The notes under the pieces are model-generated. The model saw only the letters and a list, made by a program, of their open reading frames with translations, was not told the origin of the DNA and did not search any database. From the IMG/VR virus record IMGVR_UViG_3300042934_000594, positions 205,431-269,430 of that record: DNA of 64,000 nt. One strand, written 5' to 3'. Shown piece by piece: positions 26,647-34,960 of the stretch. How positions within the stretch are numbered: position 1 is the first letter of the stretch; every line of letters starts with the position of its first letter. The DNA comes from a virus. The position numbers and the translations under genes were made by a program.

Positions 26647-26649
26647 CGA

Positions 26650-26695
26650 CATTACGGCCTCCCTTCGGGGAGGCCCTATGTTGTCTTTCTTTTTG
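26650..26695 (+). terminator. Terminator with TATG
   Basis: GGCCTCCC TTCGG GGAGGCC, flanked by CATTAC and CTATG, followed by TTGTCTTTCTTTTT. Confidence 0.85.
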
Positions 26696-26707
26696 ATTGC
26701 AAATAAT

Positions 26708-26727
26708 TTGAGACCTATATCCCTAGG
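26708..26727 (+). promoter_or_regulatory. Early-promoter-like element
   Basis: TTGAGACCTATATCCCTAGG, a TATATC element with the shared GAGACC prefix, ~50-70 bases before the next gene. Confidence 0.5.
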
Positions 26728-26776
26728 TTGAAGGATGACAATGTCGTTGGCCTTCGTACCCTTTTGGAGTGACAAC

Positions 26777-27025
26777 ATGAAACATCTAACTCGCACAACT
26801 GACCTGATCGATTCCGTCTTTGGTTTGTTCACAGGGGTAACTCTCTTGGAACAGATCGGTGACGATCACGTTGAAACGTGCTGGGAGTTATCGAACAACC
26901 CTACCTTTGAAGAAACCAATTGGGGTGATGCCCACGAGCAGTACTTGCAAGAGCATCGCAACCAACTGGAAGAAGAGCTGGTGGAACAACGTCGGGCTTC
27001 TTCGCTTAACCGCTTTAACTATTAA
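26777..27025 (+). CDS. Small acidic protein, unrecognised
   Basis: 82 residues; TGGAG lies eight bases before the chosen ATG (MKHLTRTTDLID). A start 14 codons upstream with GAAGG is possible. The C-terminal half is a charged helix (EQYLQEHRNQLEEELVEQRR), likely a coiled coil. It forms a single-gene unit between its own promoter-like element and terminator. Confidence 0.65.
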   Translation: MKHLTRTTDLIDSVFGLFTGVTLLEQIGDDHVETCWELSNNPTFEETNWGDAHEQYLQEHRNQLEEELVEQRRASSLNRFNY

Positions 27026-27032
27026 ACCCAGA

Positions 27033-27076
27033 CGGCAGTCCTCAGGGGCTGCCGCACTGACTCTTTCTTTTTTGGT
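27033..27076 (+). terminator. Hairpin terminator
   Basis: CGGCAGTCC TCAG GGGCTGCCG (nine pairs including one G-T), then CTCTTTCTTTTTT. Confidence 0.85.
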
Positions 27077-27348
27077 AGTGGCACAATGCCACAGGAAAAA
27101 ATACTGACGTTAACTGATATTATGCGAAGTCCGTAGTGGGACGCTGCACGGTGTTAATCCTTGGGTGCTGGCGCTACCGAGTTGATCAACACCAACCTTG
27201 GCGATGTACCCGGTTTGCCATGACGGGGGAGTCGCAAGTTGTGTTTTATGCACAGCCTACAGCACACAGGTGAAACTGATCGGGGGTTTGCCCGTGTGCT
27301 GTGGGATGGGTATCGAACCCTAGACCTATTGAACAAGGAAAACCCCGT
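27077..27348 (+). other. Non-coding or micro-ORF region with strong inverted repeats
   Basis: No convincing gene. It holds a nine-pair stem ACAGCACAC/GTGTGCTGT (27,269 to ~27,302) and a GGTGTT/AACACC pair enclosing ~32 bases (27,151-27,194). Two tiny frames without good ribosome sites could encode 16 residues (27,086-27,136) and 45 residues (27,136-27,273), joined by TAGTG. GACCTATT near 27,323 resembles a truncated promoter element. It could be a structured leader RNA for the gene at 27,349. Confidence 0.4.
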
Positions 27349-27615
27349 ATGGGTGTTCTGGCCGCTGCGCTTACTTTACAGGTGATGGTTAGGCTTCTAG
27401 CCATGGATCTGCCTGCTACCGTTCCCCCTGATGCACACTACGTTGATGCTATCGCCTGGCGACACGACTCGCCTGTGCCGTACCTCAATAGCGTACCCGC
27501 GGTTGTTAAGCGGATCAGTACGCGTGTCGGTGTGTATCACCCTCTGGTCCCTCCGTCTGTGCAGGATGGAGTGGGAGGTTGCGCCTTGCTGCACACGCCT
27601 AGGGTGCGTGGCTAG
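27349..27615 (+). CDS. Small unrecognised protein
   Basis: 88 residues from ATG (MGVLAAALTLQVM) with AAGGA upstream at a slightly long distance. An in-frame GTG 48 bases earlier lacks a ribosome site. The N-terminus is hydrophobic; the remainder is Pro/Val-rich. Codon use is less typical than in the neighbours, so its reality is uncertain. Confidence 0.45.
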   Translation: MGVLAAALTLQVMVRLLAMDLPATVPPDAHYVDAIAWRHDSPVPYLNSVPAVVKRISTRVGVYHPLVPPSVQDGVGGCALLHTPRVRG

Positions 27616-27649
27616 CAGATAGGGCACGACAACCTTACCAGGAGCGGGT

Positions 27650-27940
27650 ATGCGAATCTTAATCCTCGGTGGTGGTGCGTCATTGGGCCTGGCTTTGCGC
27701 GATGCTCTCCTGGACACAGCGAGACTCTACAAAGACCTGGCGGTGACATTAGCACCATGCATTGAATGCGATTGGACCTTTGTCGAGGGCGTATCGGACA
27801 CTGGGTTATTGACGACTTATAAGCGAACAGCTAAAGCTCGTTGTGGGCGCCAGTATAAGGCACTGGTTGGCCCCCAGACCCAGGGATCGAGATCCCACAC
27901 TACTGAAGGTCCTGCGTCGACCTCAAAAAACCGTACTTAG
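27650..27940 (+). CDS. Small protein with Rossmann-like N-terminus, possibly a remnant
   Basis: 96 residues; AGGAG precedes ATG. It begins MRILILGGGASLGLALRDAL, which looks like the first strand-turn-helix of a nucleotide-binding fold (GGGASLG). The rest (CIECDW, then a low-complexity Ser/Thr/Arg end) does not continue such a fold. The last codons run into a terminator hairpin. It may be a decayed or very small protein. Confidence 0.5.
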   Translation: MRILILGGGASLGLALRDALLDTARLYKDLAVTLAPCIECDWTFVEGVSDTGLLTTYKRTAKARCGRQYKALVGPQTQGSRSHTTEGPASTSKNRT

Positions 27941-27980
27941 AGTACGGCGTCAGAGCCCTCGATGGAGGGCTCTGTCTATG
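27931..27980 (+). terminator. Double hairpin terminator followed by TATG
   Basis: CCGTAC TTAGA GTACGG, then CAGAGCCCTC GATG GAGGGCTCTG, then TCTATGCCC. The first hairpin overlaps the end of the upstream gene. Confidence 0.75.
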
Positions 27981-28044
27981 CCCTCTTGCGGTTAAGGGAT
28001 ACCCTGTTTTATGCCGTCTGGGTCCATTGCAAAGAGTTTAAAAC

Positions 28045-28062
28045 CTATATGACTCAGGTGTA
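28045..28062 (+). promoter_or_regulatory. Early-promoter-like element
   Basis: CTATATGACTCAGGTGTA, identical to the element at 22,993 except for one base, and preceded by AAAAC. It drives the three-gene unit that follows. Confidence 0.6.
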
Positions 28063-28107
28063 GAAGTTCTACAATTTGTATCCCATACCAGGTCCTAAGG
28101 AGGACAT

Positions 28108-28614
28108 ATGACTGCTTTGAAACTTCGCCGCCGCGGACACTATTACATCCAGGGTATCGGCTTGATTACGGTTCCTGCATTAATCAGCCGTAACGAGGAA
28201 CAAGCCCGCTGGTACTTAAACAGCCGCTTGGACGTAGAACAACATAGCTATTCAGATTCCGCTCATGGCGGTGCACTGGGTAGCTTGCGAAAGGTGGTGC
28301 GTGAGTATGTAGAACTCATCGATCACCCCATGCAAAAGCTTAGGTTCGTCAGAACCAAAGAATCGGATACCAAGGCCTTCCCTTTACAGATGGCTGGGGT
28401 GTGTTACCGCCGTAGTGGCCGGTACGAATACTTCGTGGTTTCCAACCCGCTCGGCAGCCCTGAACGGGTACCGGTAAACAATGATTGGGATGCCGCCCTG
28501 GCACATGCCAAAGCGTTACGTCAAGACTTTGTCTGGGCGTACATGGACAAGTACCGCTTTGACATGAAAAACCTGTACAAACAACTCGGACTGCGAGGAC
28601 CTCAACATGTTTGA
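28108..28614 (+). CDS. Unrecognised protein
   Basis: 168 residues; a strong ribosome site TAAGGAGG is six bases before ATG. Basic N-terminus (LKLRRRGHYYIQG), mixed fold, aromatic-rich end (FVWAYMDKYRFDMKNLYKQLG). First gene after a promoter-like element; the last codons overlap the next gene by eight bases. Function unknown; probably an early gene because of the promoter type. Confidence 0.7.
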   Translation: MTALKLRRRGHYYIQGIGLITVPALISRNEEQARWYLNSRLDVEQHSYSDSAHGGALGSLRKVVREYVELIDHPMQKLRFVRTKESDTKAFPLQMAGVCYRRSGRYEYFVVSNPLGSPERVPVNNDWDAALAHAKALRQDFVWAYMDKYRFDMKNLYKQLGLRGPQHV

Positions 28615-29092
28615 CAACCTGAACACCCAGAAGATCGACGCCACCGTCGCCGCTGGTGAAGTGATTGCGGTATTGAAGAAAGAAGACCTGGCCAGCAACA
28701 TCCCAGGGCAGATCGGGGATTGGACCATCCGTGTGGTGACCTCCTCCAACACCGAACTGCGCACCGTGGTGGCGGTACCGTCCAATGGACGTACCCGCAC
28801 GCTGTACAACGCCGGTCGCATACTGTGGCTGCGCAACATGGGCTTTAGTGAGGAAAGAGCCAATCGCTACTTCCACGCCAGTGCCCAGGTCGCTCACCGC
28901 TGGGAAGACGACGTCGCTCGCTTTGTCCTGGACAACTGGGACATGTCGGACGACACCTACGACGCTATCCGGGCCGCCACCAGTCCTCGTCAGCGGGCTG
29001 AGGAACTGGGTGTTACTGTCACCCTGACGCGTCCCCGTTTAAATGCTGCGATGCAAATCCTGGCTAACGTCACTGAACCCACCCACCATTGA
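28607..29092 (+). CDS. Unrecognised protein
   Basis: 161 residues; GAGG before ATG. The central part is beta-rich (WTIRVVTSSNTELRTVVAV), followed by helices with conserved-looking WLRNMGFSEERANRYFHASA. No family recognised. Same unit as the preceding gene. Confidence 0.7.
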   Translation: MFDNLNTQKIDATVAAGEVIAVLKKEDLASNIPGQIGDWTIRVVTSSNTELRTVVAVPSNGRTRTLYNAGRILWLRNMGFSEERANRYFHASAQVAHRWEDDVARFVLDNWDMSDDTYDAIRAATSPRQRAEELGVTVTLTRPRLNAAMQILANVTEPTHH

Positions 29093-29125
29093 TCCATCCA
29101 CCCCCGTACCGTTAAGGAAAATGTC

Positions 29126-30544
29126 ATGGCCCGTAAGACTCCAGCCGTAGAACCAGTTGAAACTGTGACAACTGGTGCCAGCAAATTGCGTAAGTACCAG
29201 ACCGAATACGAGGAAGCTCAGCGTAACGGCTTTACCGAAGACTACGCCAAGTTCGCCAGTCGCCACACCAGTAAGCTGCGGGCACAAGCCAAAGACCAAC
29301 GCCTGGTCGATGACTTCAATGCGCGCAATCAGCAGCGCGCTCAGCCAGCGAAGAAGGCTCAGCCTAAACCGTTGACGCATTCGGCGCTGAACGCCAAGAT
29401 CATTGACGACCTGAACTTGCTCAAGAGCAATCCTGACCAGGTCTGGACCTATATCCTCAACACGTTCTCAGACGTGGTGGGGTCGGTGAACGGCATGACC
29501 ATCAAGGACATCGTCGACTCACTGCCGGCGGTTGAAGACCCTGCGCTGATGCAACAGCCAACCGATGCACCGATCAAACAGGACTTCACGCCTGAGGAGC
29601 TGGCGAAGTTGGTTGGTGTTTCAGGTTCTGGTCAATTGACCCCAGAACAACTCAAAGAAGCCGTACACCTGGCGTTCCAGGAAATCGCGGCTCGGCGTCG
29701 GGATCGGGTGCGCACCCGCAAGGAAGAGGCGGCAGCACAAGAAAACCTTAACCGCGAGAAGGCTGAGGAGGAGCGCTTTCAAGCGCGCCACAAACGTCAT
29801 CCGCTGGTCGAAGGGTTGGAGGTGGCCTTCCTTCAGAACTACACCCCAAGCCTTCAGGACCCGACTTACGGTTTTGTTCTGCGTACCTTCAAACGCAATG
29901 CTCAGCAATACCCACTGTACTACCGCCTGTACGACACACGCAACATGACACGGGGGTACAGGAGTCGGCACGAGGAAGAATTGATTGGACGGGGCGCTGA
30001 AGCACGGGGTCGTAACCCGCTGTACAACGCCGGTTTACCGACTGGGCGTGACGAGAGCTTTATCGCTCAGCAGGTGCAAGCGTTGGCGCAGTCACTCTTC
30101 GGTGACGACGATTGGGTGTTCCGTGGGATCCAGGTCCACGAGACATTCGAAATGCCAGACGTCCATACCCGGCAACTCTTCCCACTGCATGACTTTGGTC
30201 GGTTCACTGGCCAAATCATCATCGACAAGTACACCCGCCTTAACGTCGGTGCCTCAGCCGAGTCCAGCGGTTACTACCCCGTAGGTGGTTTCAGCATCGT
30301 CCTGCCATTCGACGGCAAGATGCGGCACTACCGCATTCAGGCAACACTGGAGTCGGTGCTCCCCGCTGACGTCCCGCTGGGTGAAGGTGACGCACGTTAC
30401 GTGGCTAAGCGCCTTGCTGAACTGTTGGCGGCAACCGATTCCAGTCTGATCGGTGTGGCCCACGTTCTCTACCAAGCTTCACCCACCGGCAACGAAGAAC
30501 GCGGGATGGTCACTCCCGCCATTGACATCGACATTACCGTCTAA
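29126..30544 (+). CDS. Large unrecognised protein with charged coiled coil
   Basis: 472 residues; TTAAGGAAAA before ATG. Residues 1-85 are Lys/Ala/Gln-rich. There is a long charged helix around RRRDRVRTRKEEAAAQENLN (~190-225). The C-terminal ~240 residues form a compact alpha/beta domain (DDWVFRGIQVHETFEMPD; GRFTGQIIIDKYTRLNVG). No catalytic motif is recognised. It ends the unit that begins at 28,108, with a perfect terminator behind it. Confidence 0.75.
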   Translation: MARKTPAVEPVETVTTGASKLRKYQTEYEEAQRNGFTEDYAKFASRHTSKLRAQAKDQRLVDDFNARNQQRAQPAKKAQPKPLTHSALNAKIIDDLNLLKSNPDQVWTYILNTFSDVVGSVNGMTIKDIVDSLPAVEDPALMQQPTDAPIKQDFTPEELAKLVGVSGSGQLTPEQLKEAVHLAFQEIAARRRDRVRTRKEEAAAQENLNREKAEEERFQARHKRHPLVEGLEVAFLQNYTPSLQDPTYGFVLRTFKRNAQQYPLYYRLYDTRNMTRGYRSRHEEELIGRGAEARGRNPLYNAGLPTGRDESFIAQQVQALAQSLFGDDDWVFRGIQVHETFEMPDVHTRQLFPLHDFGRFTGQIIIDKYTRLNVGASAESSGYYPVGGFSIVLPFDGKMRHYRIQATLESVLPADVPLGEGDARYVAKRLAELLAATDSSLIGVAHVLYQASPTGNEERGMVTPAIDIDITV

Positions 30545-30552
30545 CCCCAACC

Positions 30553-30579
30553 GGGGGTAAGCAGCGGATGCTTGCCCCC
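30553..30579 (+). terminator. Hairpin terminator
   Basis: GGGGGTAAGCA GCGGA TGCTTGCCCCC, eleven pairs with one G-T, followed by TTCC. Confidence 0.75.
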
Positions 30580-30581
30580 TT

Positions 30582-30600
30582 CCTATCTATATAGGTCAAA
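30582..30600. promoter_or_regulatory. Palindromic CCTATCTATATAGG element
   Basis: CCTATCTATATAGGTCAAA. On the minus strand it reads TTTGACCTATATAG, the same GACCTATA prefix as the plus-strand promoter-like elements. It sits 14-32 bases before the next start codon. It may be a two-way promoter or an operator. Confidence 0.35.
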
Positions 30601-30613
30601 CAGGAAGAACACC

Positions 30614-31075
30614 ATGGCCGTACATAACCACTCCCTGGACCCAGGATCGCATCCACCTCGGATCGACCCGAAACATCAGGTGTTGCTTCACCGTGTGAAG
30701 ACGTATGAAGACATGCGCGCCGGTTTTGCAGCAGCGATGCAGCAGTTTGCAACTAACACTGCGCCCGTGACACTGTGTATGAACGACCCCATTCAAGCGC
30801 TGATGATTTTCGCTTTAAGTGGCGATAAGACGCGCTACGCGTTCAAACACTGGGCTGTACATCTGCACAAAGTGACGAAAGGTAAAGTTTCGTTCGTGGG
30901 AGCGCGGGAGTTACTCGCCCAATCGATCGGCTACGACTGTTACCTCTCCGCTAAGCAGAGTGAGGTGGACTACACCTACAGCAACGCCCGTGGACCGAGC
31001 TGCCTGAATGAGCGGTTCTTCCTGAGCGAGGCTGCGCGAAACTGGTTCGCTCGTACTGATGTAAAGATCCATTAA
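30614..31075 (+). CDS. Unrecognised protein
   Basis: 153 residues; AGGAAG before the chosen ATG (MAVHNHSLDPG). His/Pro-rich N-terminus, helical middle, and a C-terminal part with ARELLAQSIGYDCYLSA that recalls the small ALA-LGY-S-Y helix-turn module seen at the ends of some plasmid and phage proteins. That likeness is weak. Single-gene unit. Confidence 0.65.
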   Translation: MAVHNHSLDPGSHPPRIDPKHQVLLHRVKTYEDMRAGFAAAMQQFATNTAPVTLCMNDPIQALMIFALSGDKTRYAFKHWAVHLHKVTKGKVSFVGARELLAQSIGYDCYLSAKQSEVDYTYSNARGPSCLNERFFLSEAARNWFARTDVKIH

Positions 31076-31080
31076 AATGT

Positions 31081-31106
31081 CATAGGGGGCACTGTTGCCC
31101 TTTATG
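31081..31106 (+). terminator. Terminator with CATA/TATG extension
   Basis: CATAGGGGGCACTG TTGCCCTTTATG; one base bulged in the stem. TATG is 30 bases before the next start codon. Confidence 0.6.
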
Positions 31107-31132
31107 CCGTCACCTCACATTCTGGAATCACC

Positions 31133-31495
31133 ATGACTCACACCGAAGAGAAGTCACCCCGTTGGGCACGCATCCCTCTGCGCAACCTGCGACTGGGCGA
31201 CACGTTCACCGATCGACAAGCCGGTCAGGAGTTCACCGTGGTCAGCGAACGTTGCACCACGCCAGACATCGTGGTCGAGAACGGTAAGCTGCGTGCTGGG
31301 GACCGCCTGATCTGCGACGTCTTGATTCTGTCGTATGACCTGGACAACCATCAGAGCCGTGCAGAGCTCAGCCTGCTGACCCGTGAGCTGACGGTTTTCA
31401 ACCACGACGGCAGTTCCACCCAACAACCTTATCCAGAAACGGCTCTGACGCGTTTTGCGAGCACCGAGTGGCTTAAGCTCTGGGATGTTACTTGA
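31133..31495 (+). CDS. Unrecognised protein
   Basis: 120 residues; TGGAA before ATG. A beta-rich small domain: RIPLRNLRLGDTFTDRQAGQ, then a GDRLICDVLIL strand. The RxGD(T/V)F turn near the N-terminus resembles small phage barrel proteins. Function unknown. Single-gene unit. Confidence 0.7.
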   Translation: MTHTEEKSPRWARIPLRNLRLGDTFTDRQAGQEFTVVSERCTTPDIVVENGKLRAGDRLICDVLILSYDLDNHQSRAELSLLTRELTVFNHDGSSTQQPYPETALTRFASTEWLKLWDVT

Positions 31496-31512
31496 TTGAA
31501 CGAAGTCGGCGT

Positions 31513-31555
31513 AGAGGGGCTTATAGGCCCCTCTGTGACCGCCTTTTTCTTTTTG
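31513..31555 (+). terminator. Hairpin terminator
   Basis: AGAGGGGC TTATAG GCCCCTCT within CGGCGT..GACCGCC, followed by TTTTTCTTTTT. Confidence 0.85.
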
Positions 31556-31603
31556 TTCGAATAGTATGTACGCTACACCTTTTCTAAGTTTGAGGAACTC
31601 TGT

Positions 31604-32038
31604 ATGAGCAACTTGTGGATCGATTGCGAATTTAACTCAGGGGGTGGTGACCTGATCTCGTTGGCACTGGTCAATGAGGACGGCAGTCGGGAGTTTTACG
31701 AGGTCGTTGAATGCAAACAACCCATCGATCCATGGGTCGCTGAACACGTGATGCCTTTCCTGGAGAAGGAGGCGTTGAGTCACGATGAGTTCCAGGCGCG
31801 GTTGCAAAAGTTCCTCAAACAGTTTCCTGGCATTAGCGTCTATGCCAACCATCCGGCTGACTTTAAGTACTTCATGCAGGCCGTCGAGTTCACCCAGGGT
31901 AAGTGGATGATGATCCAGCCCTTGACGATGATCCTGGATGATGACATCTCCGGTAAAGGCTCCAAGGTCCCCCACAATGCTTTGCACGACGCCCGCGCCA
32001 GTCGTGATAGCTGGATGAAGAATAACGGCTACTTATAG
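31604..32038 (+). CDS. DEDDh 3'-5' exoribonuclease-like protein
   Basis: 144 residues; GAGGAA before ATG. It has the four acidic residues and the His of the DEDDh family: WIDCEF (D7, E9), NHPADFKYF in the middle, and HNALHDARASRDSW near the end. The short length and the opening LWIDCEFN fit the small Rv2179c-type exoribonuclease group found in many phages. It would degrade RNA or trim 3' ends in the cytoplasm, perhaps host transcripts. It shares a unit with the next gene. Confidence 0.8.
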   Translation: MSNLWIDCEFNSGGGDLISLALVNEDGSREFYEVVECKQPIDPWVAEHVMPFLEKEALSHDEFQARLQKFLKQFPGISVYANHPADFKYFMQAVEFTQGKWMMIQPLTMILDDDISGKGSKVPHNALHDARASRDSWMKNNGYL

Positions 32039-32057
32039 CCATCCAGGATTTACCATC

Positions 32058-32762
32058 ATGCACCATCCCCGAAAAGAACATGCCTTAGAGGTGATTCTCC
32101 GACGCCCTCTACGAAAGAGTCGCGCGGAAACCATTTTGCGGATGCTCATGGCATCCAGCTACCCGCACGCTACCCTGGCAAACCTAACCCTTGAACTGAG
32201 CCGCATGGGCGGTGTCGAGAAGGGTGAGCTGGAGCGTGTGTCTGAAGAGCTGCGCGACATGGAGCGCAGTTTTGACATGATGGACTTTATCCGCTGTGTG
32301 GAAATCAAGCGCAACCAAGAACGGGTCACCGTGGTGGTCAAGCGTCTGAAGATCACGCCGTCGATGCAGACCATCAAAGACACGCAGTTGCACCATGAGC
32401 CGTTAACGTCTTCAAACATTGATGTCGGGGAAGGCTTGGTGTTGGCCGATACCGAAGCGATGGCGAAGACGCTGTTGGATGCGTTTCACCGGACTCAGGT
32501 CAAGCAGCCCGCCGTGGGCCGTGCGATCGAACAGTCGCTGTGGGTGCAGCGCCGCAAAGACCCAGATTCCAGCGCAGTGTCACCCGAAGGGGCCTGTAAC
32601 AAGTTTATTGACCTGAAGATTGATTTCTCCCAGGCCGGTACCTTGATTAAAGCGTCTTTGGACAAGGACAAGTTTCACCTGATCCTGACCCAAGATACGA
32701 TTCTCCTGTTGGATCAAGAGACGCGTCTGTGGTTGGTCGAAGCCGAAGCACCTGCGCCGTAA
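32058..32762 (+). CDS. Unrecognised protein
   Basis: 234 residues. Residues 1-85 form a helical, possibly winged-helix-like domain (LRMLMASSYPHATLANLTLELSR..). The middle is beta (ERVTVVVKRLKITPSM) and the end hydrophobic beta (FHLILTQDTILLLDQ). It follows the exonuclease by 20 bases with a poor ribosome site. It ends at a two-way terminator shared with the minus-strand virion gene. Confidence 0.7.
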   Translation: MHHPRKEHALEVILRRPLRKSRAETILRMLMASSYPHATLANLTLELSRMGGVEKGELERVSEELRDMERSFDMMDFIRCVEIKRNQERVTVVVKRLKITPSMQTIKDTQLHHEPLTSSNIDVGEGLVLADTEAMAKTLLDAFHRTQVKQPAVGRAIEQSLWVQRRKDPDSSAVSPEGACNKFIDLKIDFSQAGTLIKASLDKDKFHLILTQDTILLLDQETRLWLVEAEAPAP

Positions 32763-32765
32763 CGG

Positions 32766-32797
32766 CATAGACGCCTCCCACTGGGGAGGCGCTTATG
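32766..32797. terminator. Bidirectional terminator with CATA/TTATG
   Basis: CATAGACGCCTCCC ACTG GGGAGGCGCTTATG, between convergent genes. Confidence 0.8.
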
Positions 32798-32802
32798 TTG
32801 TC

Positions 32803-34578
32803 TCAGTGCTTCACCAGGTTACCGGCTTGGCCAACGTGGTAAAACCCCTTGCCGTTGGTGCTGCTGATCCAACGCCCGTACTCCAAGAAGTTCAGGAAAT
32901 TGGCCCCCTCCATTCGCACCGCCGTGTTGCCGGAGGGGTAGTACCAGACCTGATCCGGTAACACCAAGGCTGCACGCTTGCGGTCTGGGTTACTGGCAGC
33001 ATTAAGCTCTGCCACCGAATCGTACACCGGCAAACTCACCAGGCTCAACACCCCCATCACTGACTGCACGATGGGCCCGTCCTTGTGCACCGCCACTGGC
33101 AATTGCTGAGGGTGGTTAGCATTGTCACTGAAGTAAGCCTGGGCGTAAGCCTGCACTTTGGCGTACGCTTGTTGCCAGGTCAGGCTTGCGTATTCGTCAC
33201 GGGCAAACTGACGGATCACGTAAGCATGGTTCAGCACACCCTTGACCTTGTTGGCGTTGTCCACCGTGAACTTGATGCCGTAGTTGTACGGCGTAGTAAA
33301 CCGGTGTTCAATGACGTCTCCGTGGCGCAATTCAAAGCCGCGCACGCTGCCGGTCAACCAAGTGTACGTGGTTTGCACCCCGTTAAATTGGAAGTTACCC
33401 AGCAAGATCCCATTGCGGTACACCCCACCCATAAAGGTCGGGGGTTGAGCGATGGTGGTTTTAAGGGACCCATCCCACGCCCGTTTGAACGTGGTGTGTT
33501 TGTCCCCCAGCTGCTGCCCCGTCGCATTGAGGTGGAACAGAAACTCCCCCTTAATGATGGTGTACTTGTACTTCCCTGTCACCAGCGTACCGTCTTTCAT
33601 GACCACCAGGAAGTTGATCTGGTTCTCCCCCTCGGTGGCCAAAGGGATCGCCGGGATGTTACCTGGGGTGTAGGTCGGGTATTCAGTGACCACCACTTTG
33701 GATTCAGACGGGCCGGCGTAGATGTCCTCACTGTCCAACATGCCGTTGTACAGAGGATGGTCCCCGTACGTACGGCGCAGGAAACCTACGTTGACCGGCG
33801 AGCGGTCAAAGTTACCCGTGAAGAACGAACCGAAATTCACCATGACCCGGTTAGCGGTGGCGTAGAAGCCGGCACCGGCTGGGGTGGTGACCTGTTTGAT
33901 GTCGGTCTGCACATTTGTGCCGTGGTCCGTGATGAAGATCAGGCCGTTACCCTGTTCCCGGTACGTCACCAAATCTGTGATCGCCGCTGGAGTGATCAAC
34001 TCAGGGTTGTTGGGGGCGTAGGCGGTGGAGTACATCACCACACAGCAGTAAGCATCCAATTCACTGAACGTACAGCCCAGGACGCCGCCTGGGTAATCGG
34101 TCAGGTCCTTGTACACGCCGGTGAAACCCATCAGCGCTAACAGCCCCTGCATAGAGGTGTTAAACCCATCAGCCCCGGTAGACTTCACCGCGTAGCTTGC
34201 GGTGATCGGGTTGTCTCCCAGAAACAGCACTTTCTTATTGCCAGCCGCGACCTTGGCTGCGTTGGCACAAAAGTGAATGGCGTTCCACAGGTACTTGTAA
34301 CCCCCGGGGAGCTGGCTGAAGCTGGTGAAGTTCGTCCACGTGGAGTTATAGAACTTAGGGAAGCCGCCGTCGTACACCACATTACCCTTACCGTCCTGGG
34401 TCACGGCGATGAAAGGGTTGGGGGGTGTTAAGGTGTCGTAGGCGATGTACTCCGACAGTGCCGGAGGAATGTCATTGACACTGTAGGCCACCCGTTCGAC
34501 CTGGGGGTCGAACGTCCAGGTGGTGTCCGCGCGATCAGGGTAGAACTGTGGCGCAAGACCCGGGTTGATGATGGACAT
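32803..34578 (-). CDS. Probable virion/tail protein with amidotransferase-like region
   Basis: 591 residues. It begins MSIINPGLAPQFYP. Residues ~110-230 have a Rossmann-like order: KKVLFLGDNPITASYAV, then LDAYCCVVMYSTAY, then GNGLIFITDHGTN, recalling ThuA/GATase-like domains without an obvious catalytic Cys motif. The remainder is beta-rich with many Tyr, Asn, Thr and Gly, typical of tail or fibre proteins. It lies 8 bases after the small gene upstream in the same minus-strand pair. The structural role is inferred. Confidence 0.7.
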   Translation of the reverse strand: MSIINPGLAPQFYPDRADTTWTFDPQVERVAYSVNDIPPALSEYIAYDTLTPPNPFIAVTQDGKGNVVYDGGFPKFYNSTWTNFTSFSQLPGGYKYLWNAIHFCANAAKVAAGNKKVLFLGDNPITASYAVKSTGADGFNTSMQGLLALMGFTGVYKDLTDYPGGVLGCTFSELDAYCCVVMYSTAYAPNNPELITPAAITDLVTYREQGNGLIFITDHGTNVQTDIKQVTTPAGAGFYATANRVMVNFGSFFTGNFDRSPVNVGFLRRTYGDHPLYNGMLDSEDIYAGPSESKVVVTEYPTYTPGNIPAIPLATEGENQINFLVVMKDGTLVTGKYKYTIIKGEFLFHLNATGQQLGDKHTTFKRAWDGSLKTTIAQPPTFMGGVYRNGILLGNFQFNGVQTTYTWLTGSVRGFELRHGDVIEHRFTTPYNYGIKFTVDNANKVKGVLNHAYVIRQFARDEYASLTWQQAYAKVQAYAQAYFSDNANHPQQLPVAVHKDGPIVQSVMGVLSLVSLPVYDSVAELNAASNPDRKRAALVLPDQVWYYPSGNTAVRMEGANFLNFLEYGRWISSTNGKGFYHVGQAGNLVKH

Positions 34579-34586
34579 GGTTCACC

Positions 34587-34940
34587 TTACGCGGCTTTGA
34601 GTTTGGTCGGTGCGTCACAGCGCACAAACACGGTCAGCGGAGCGCTGTGATAATTCTGCACGATAACGGACCCGTCATCCTTCAACCCCACCGTGATCAA
34701 CATCTCAGAGTTGATAAAGTACCCATTGGTGGGAGACGTCGTATCAGTGTCCAGCACCGTGGCCACGATGCGTGCAGACAAGGGATCGAACTTGGCCAAG
34801 TCTACCCCCAGGGTGGCCAGGTTGTACGTCTTGGTGGCGCCTGAGGGCAGCGTGATCTTTTCGCTGATCACCGGCTTGACGCGGGCTTTGATGGCAGAGA
34901 AATAGTTGGCCACCGCTGTAAGTAAACGAGATTGCGACAT
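34587..34940 (-). CDS. Small probable virion protein
   Basis: 117 residues; AAGAG before ATG. Beta-rich and Thr/Ser-rich (SGATKTYNLATLGVDLAKFDP), ending FVRCDAPTKLKAA. Paired with the large beta-rich gene downstream; likely a small structural partner, by position only. Confidence 0.65.
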   Translation of the reverse strand: MSQSRLLTAVANYFSAIKARVKPVISEKITLPSGATKTYNLATLGVDLAKFDPLSARIVATVLDTDTTSPTNGYFINSEMLITVGLKDDGSVIVQNYHSAPLTVFVRCDAPTKLKAA

Positions 34941-34960
34941 GTGGAGTACTCTTAAAGGGA

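Noticed and set aside
27300-27360. TTCGATA T-loop-like sequence on the minus strand
   Set aside because: Only three of five stem pairs form and no matching acceptor or anticodon arm lies at the right distance.
27840-27910. tRNA-like segment with CTGG TTGGCCC CCAG (would be an Ala anticodon GGC) and GGGATCGAGATCCC
   Set aside because: The T-arm does not form a normal 5+7+5 structure, the D-loop lacks GG, and the ends do not pair into an acceptor stem.
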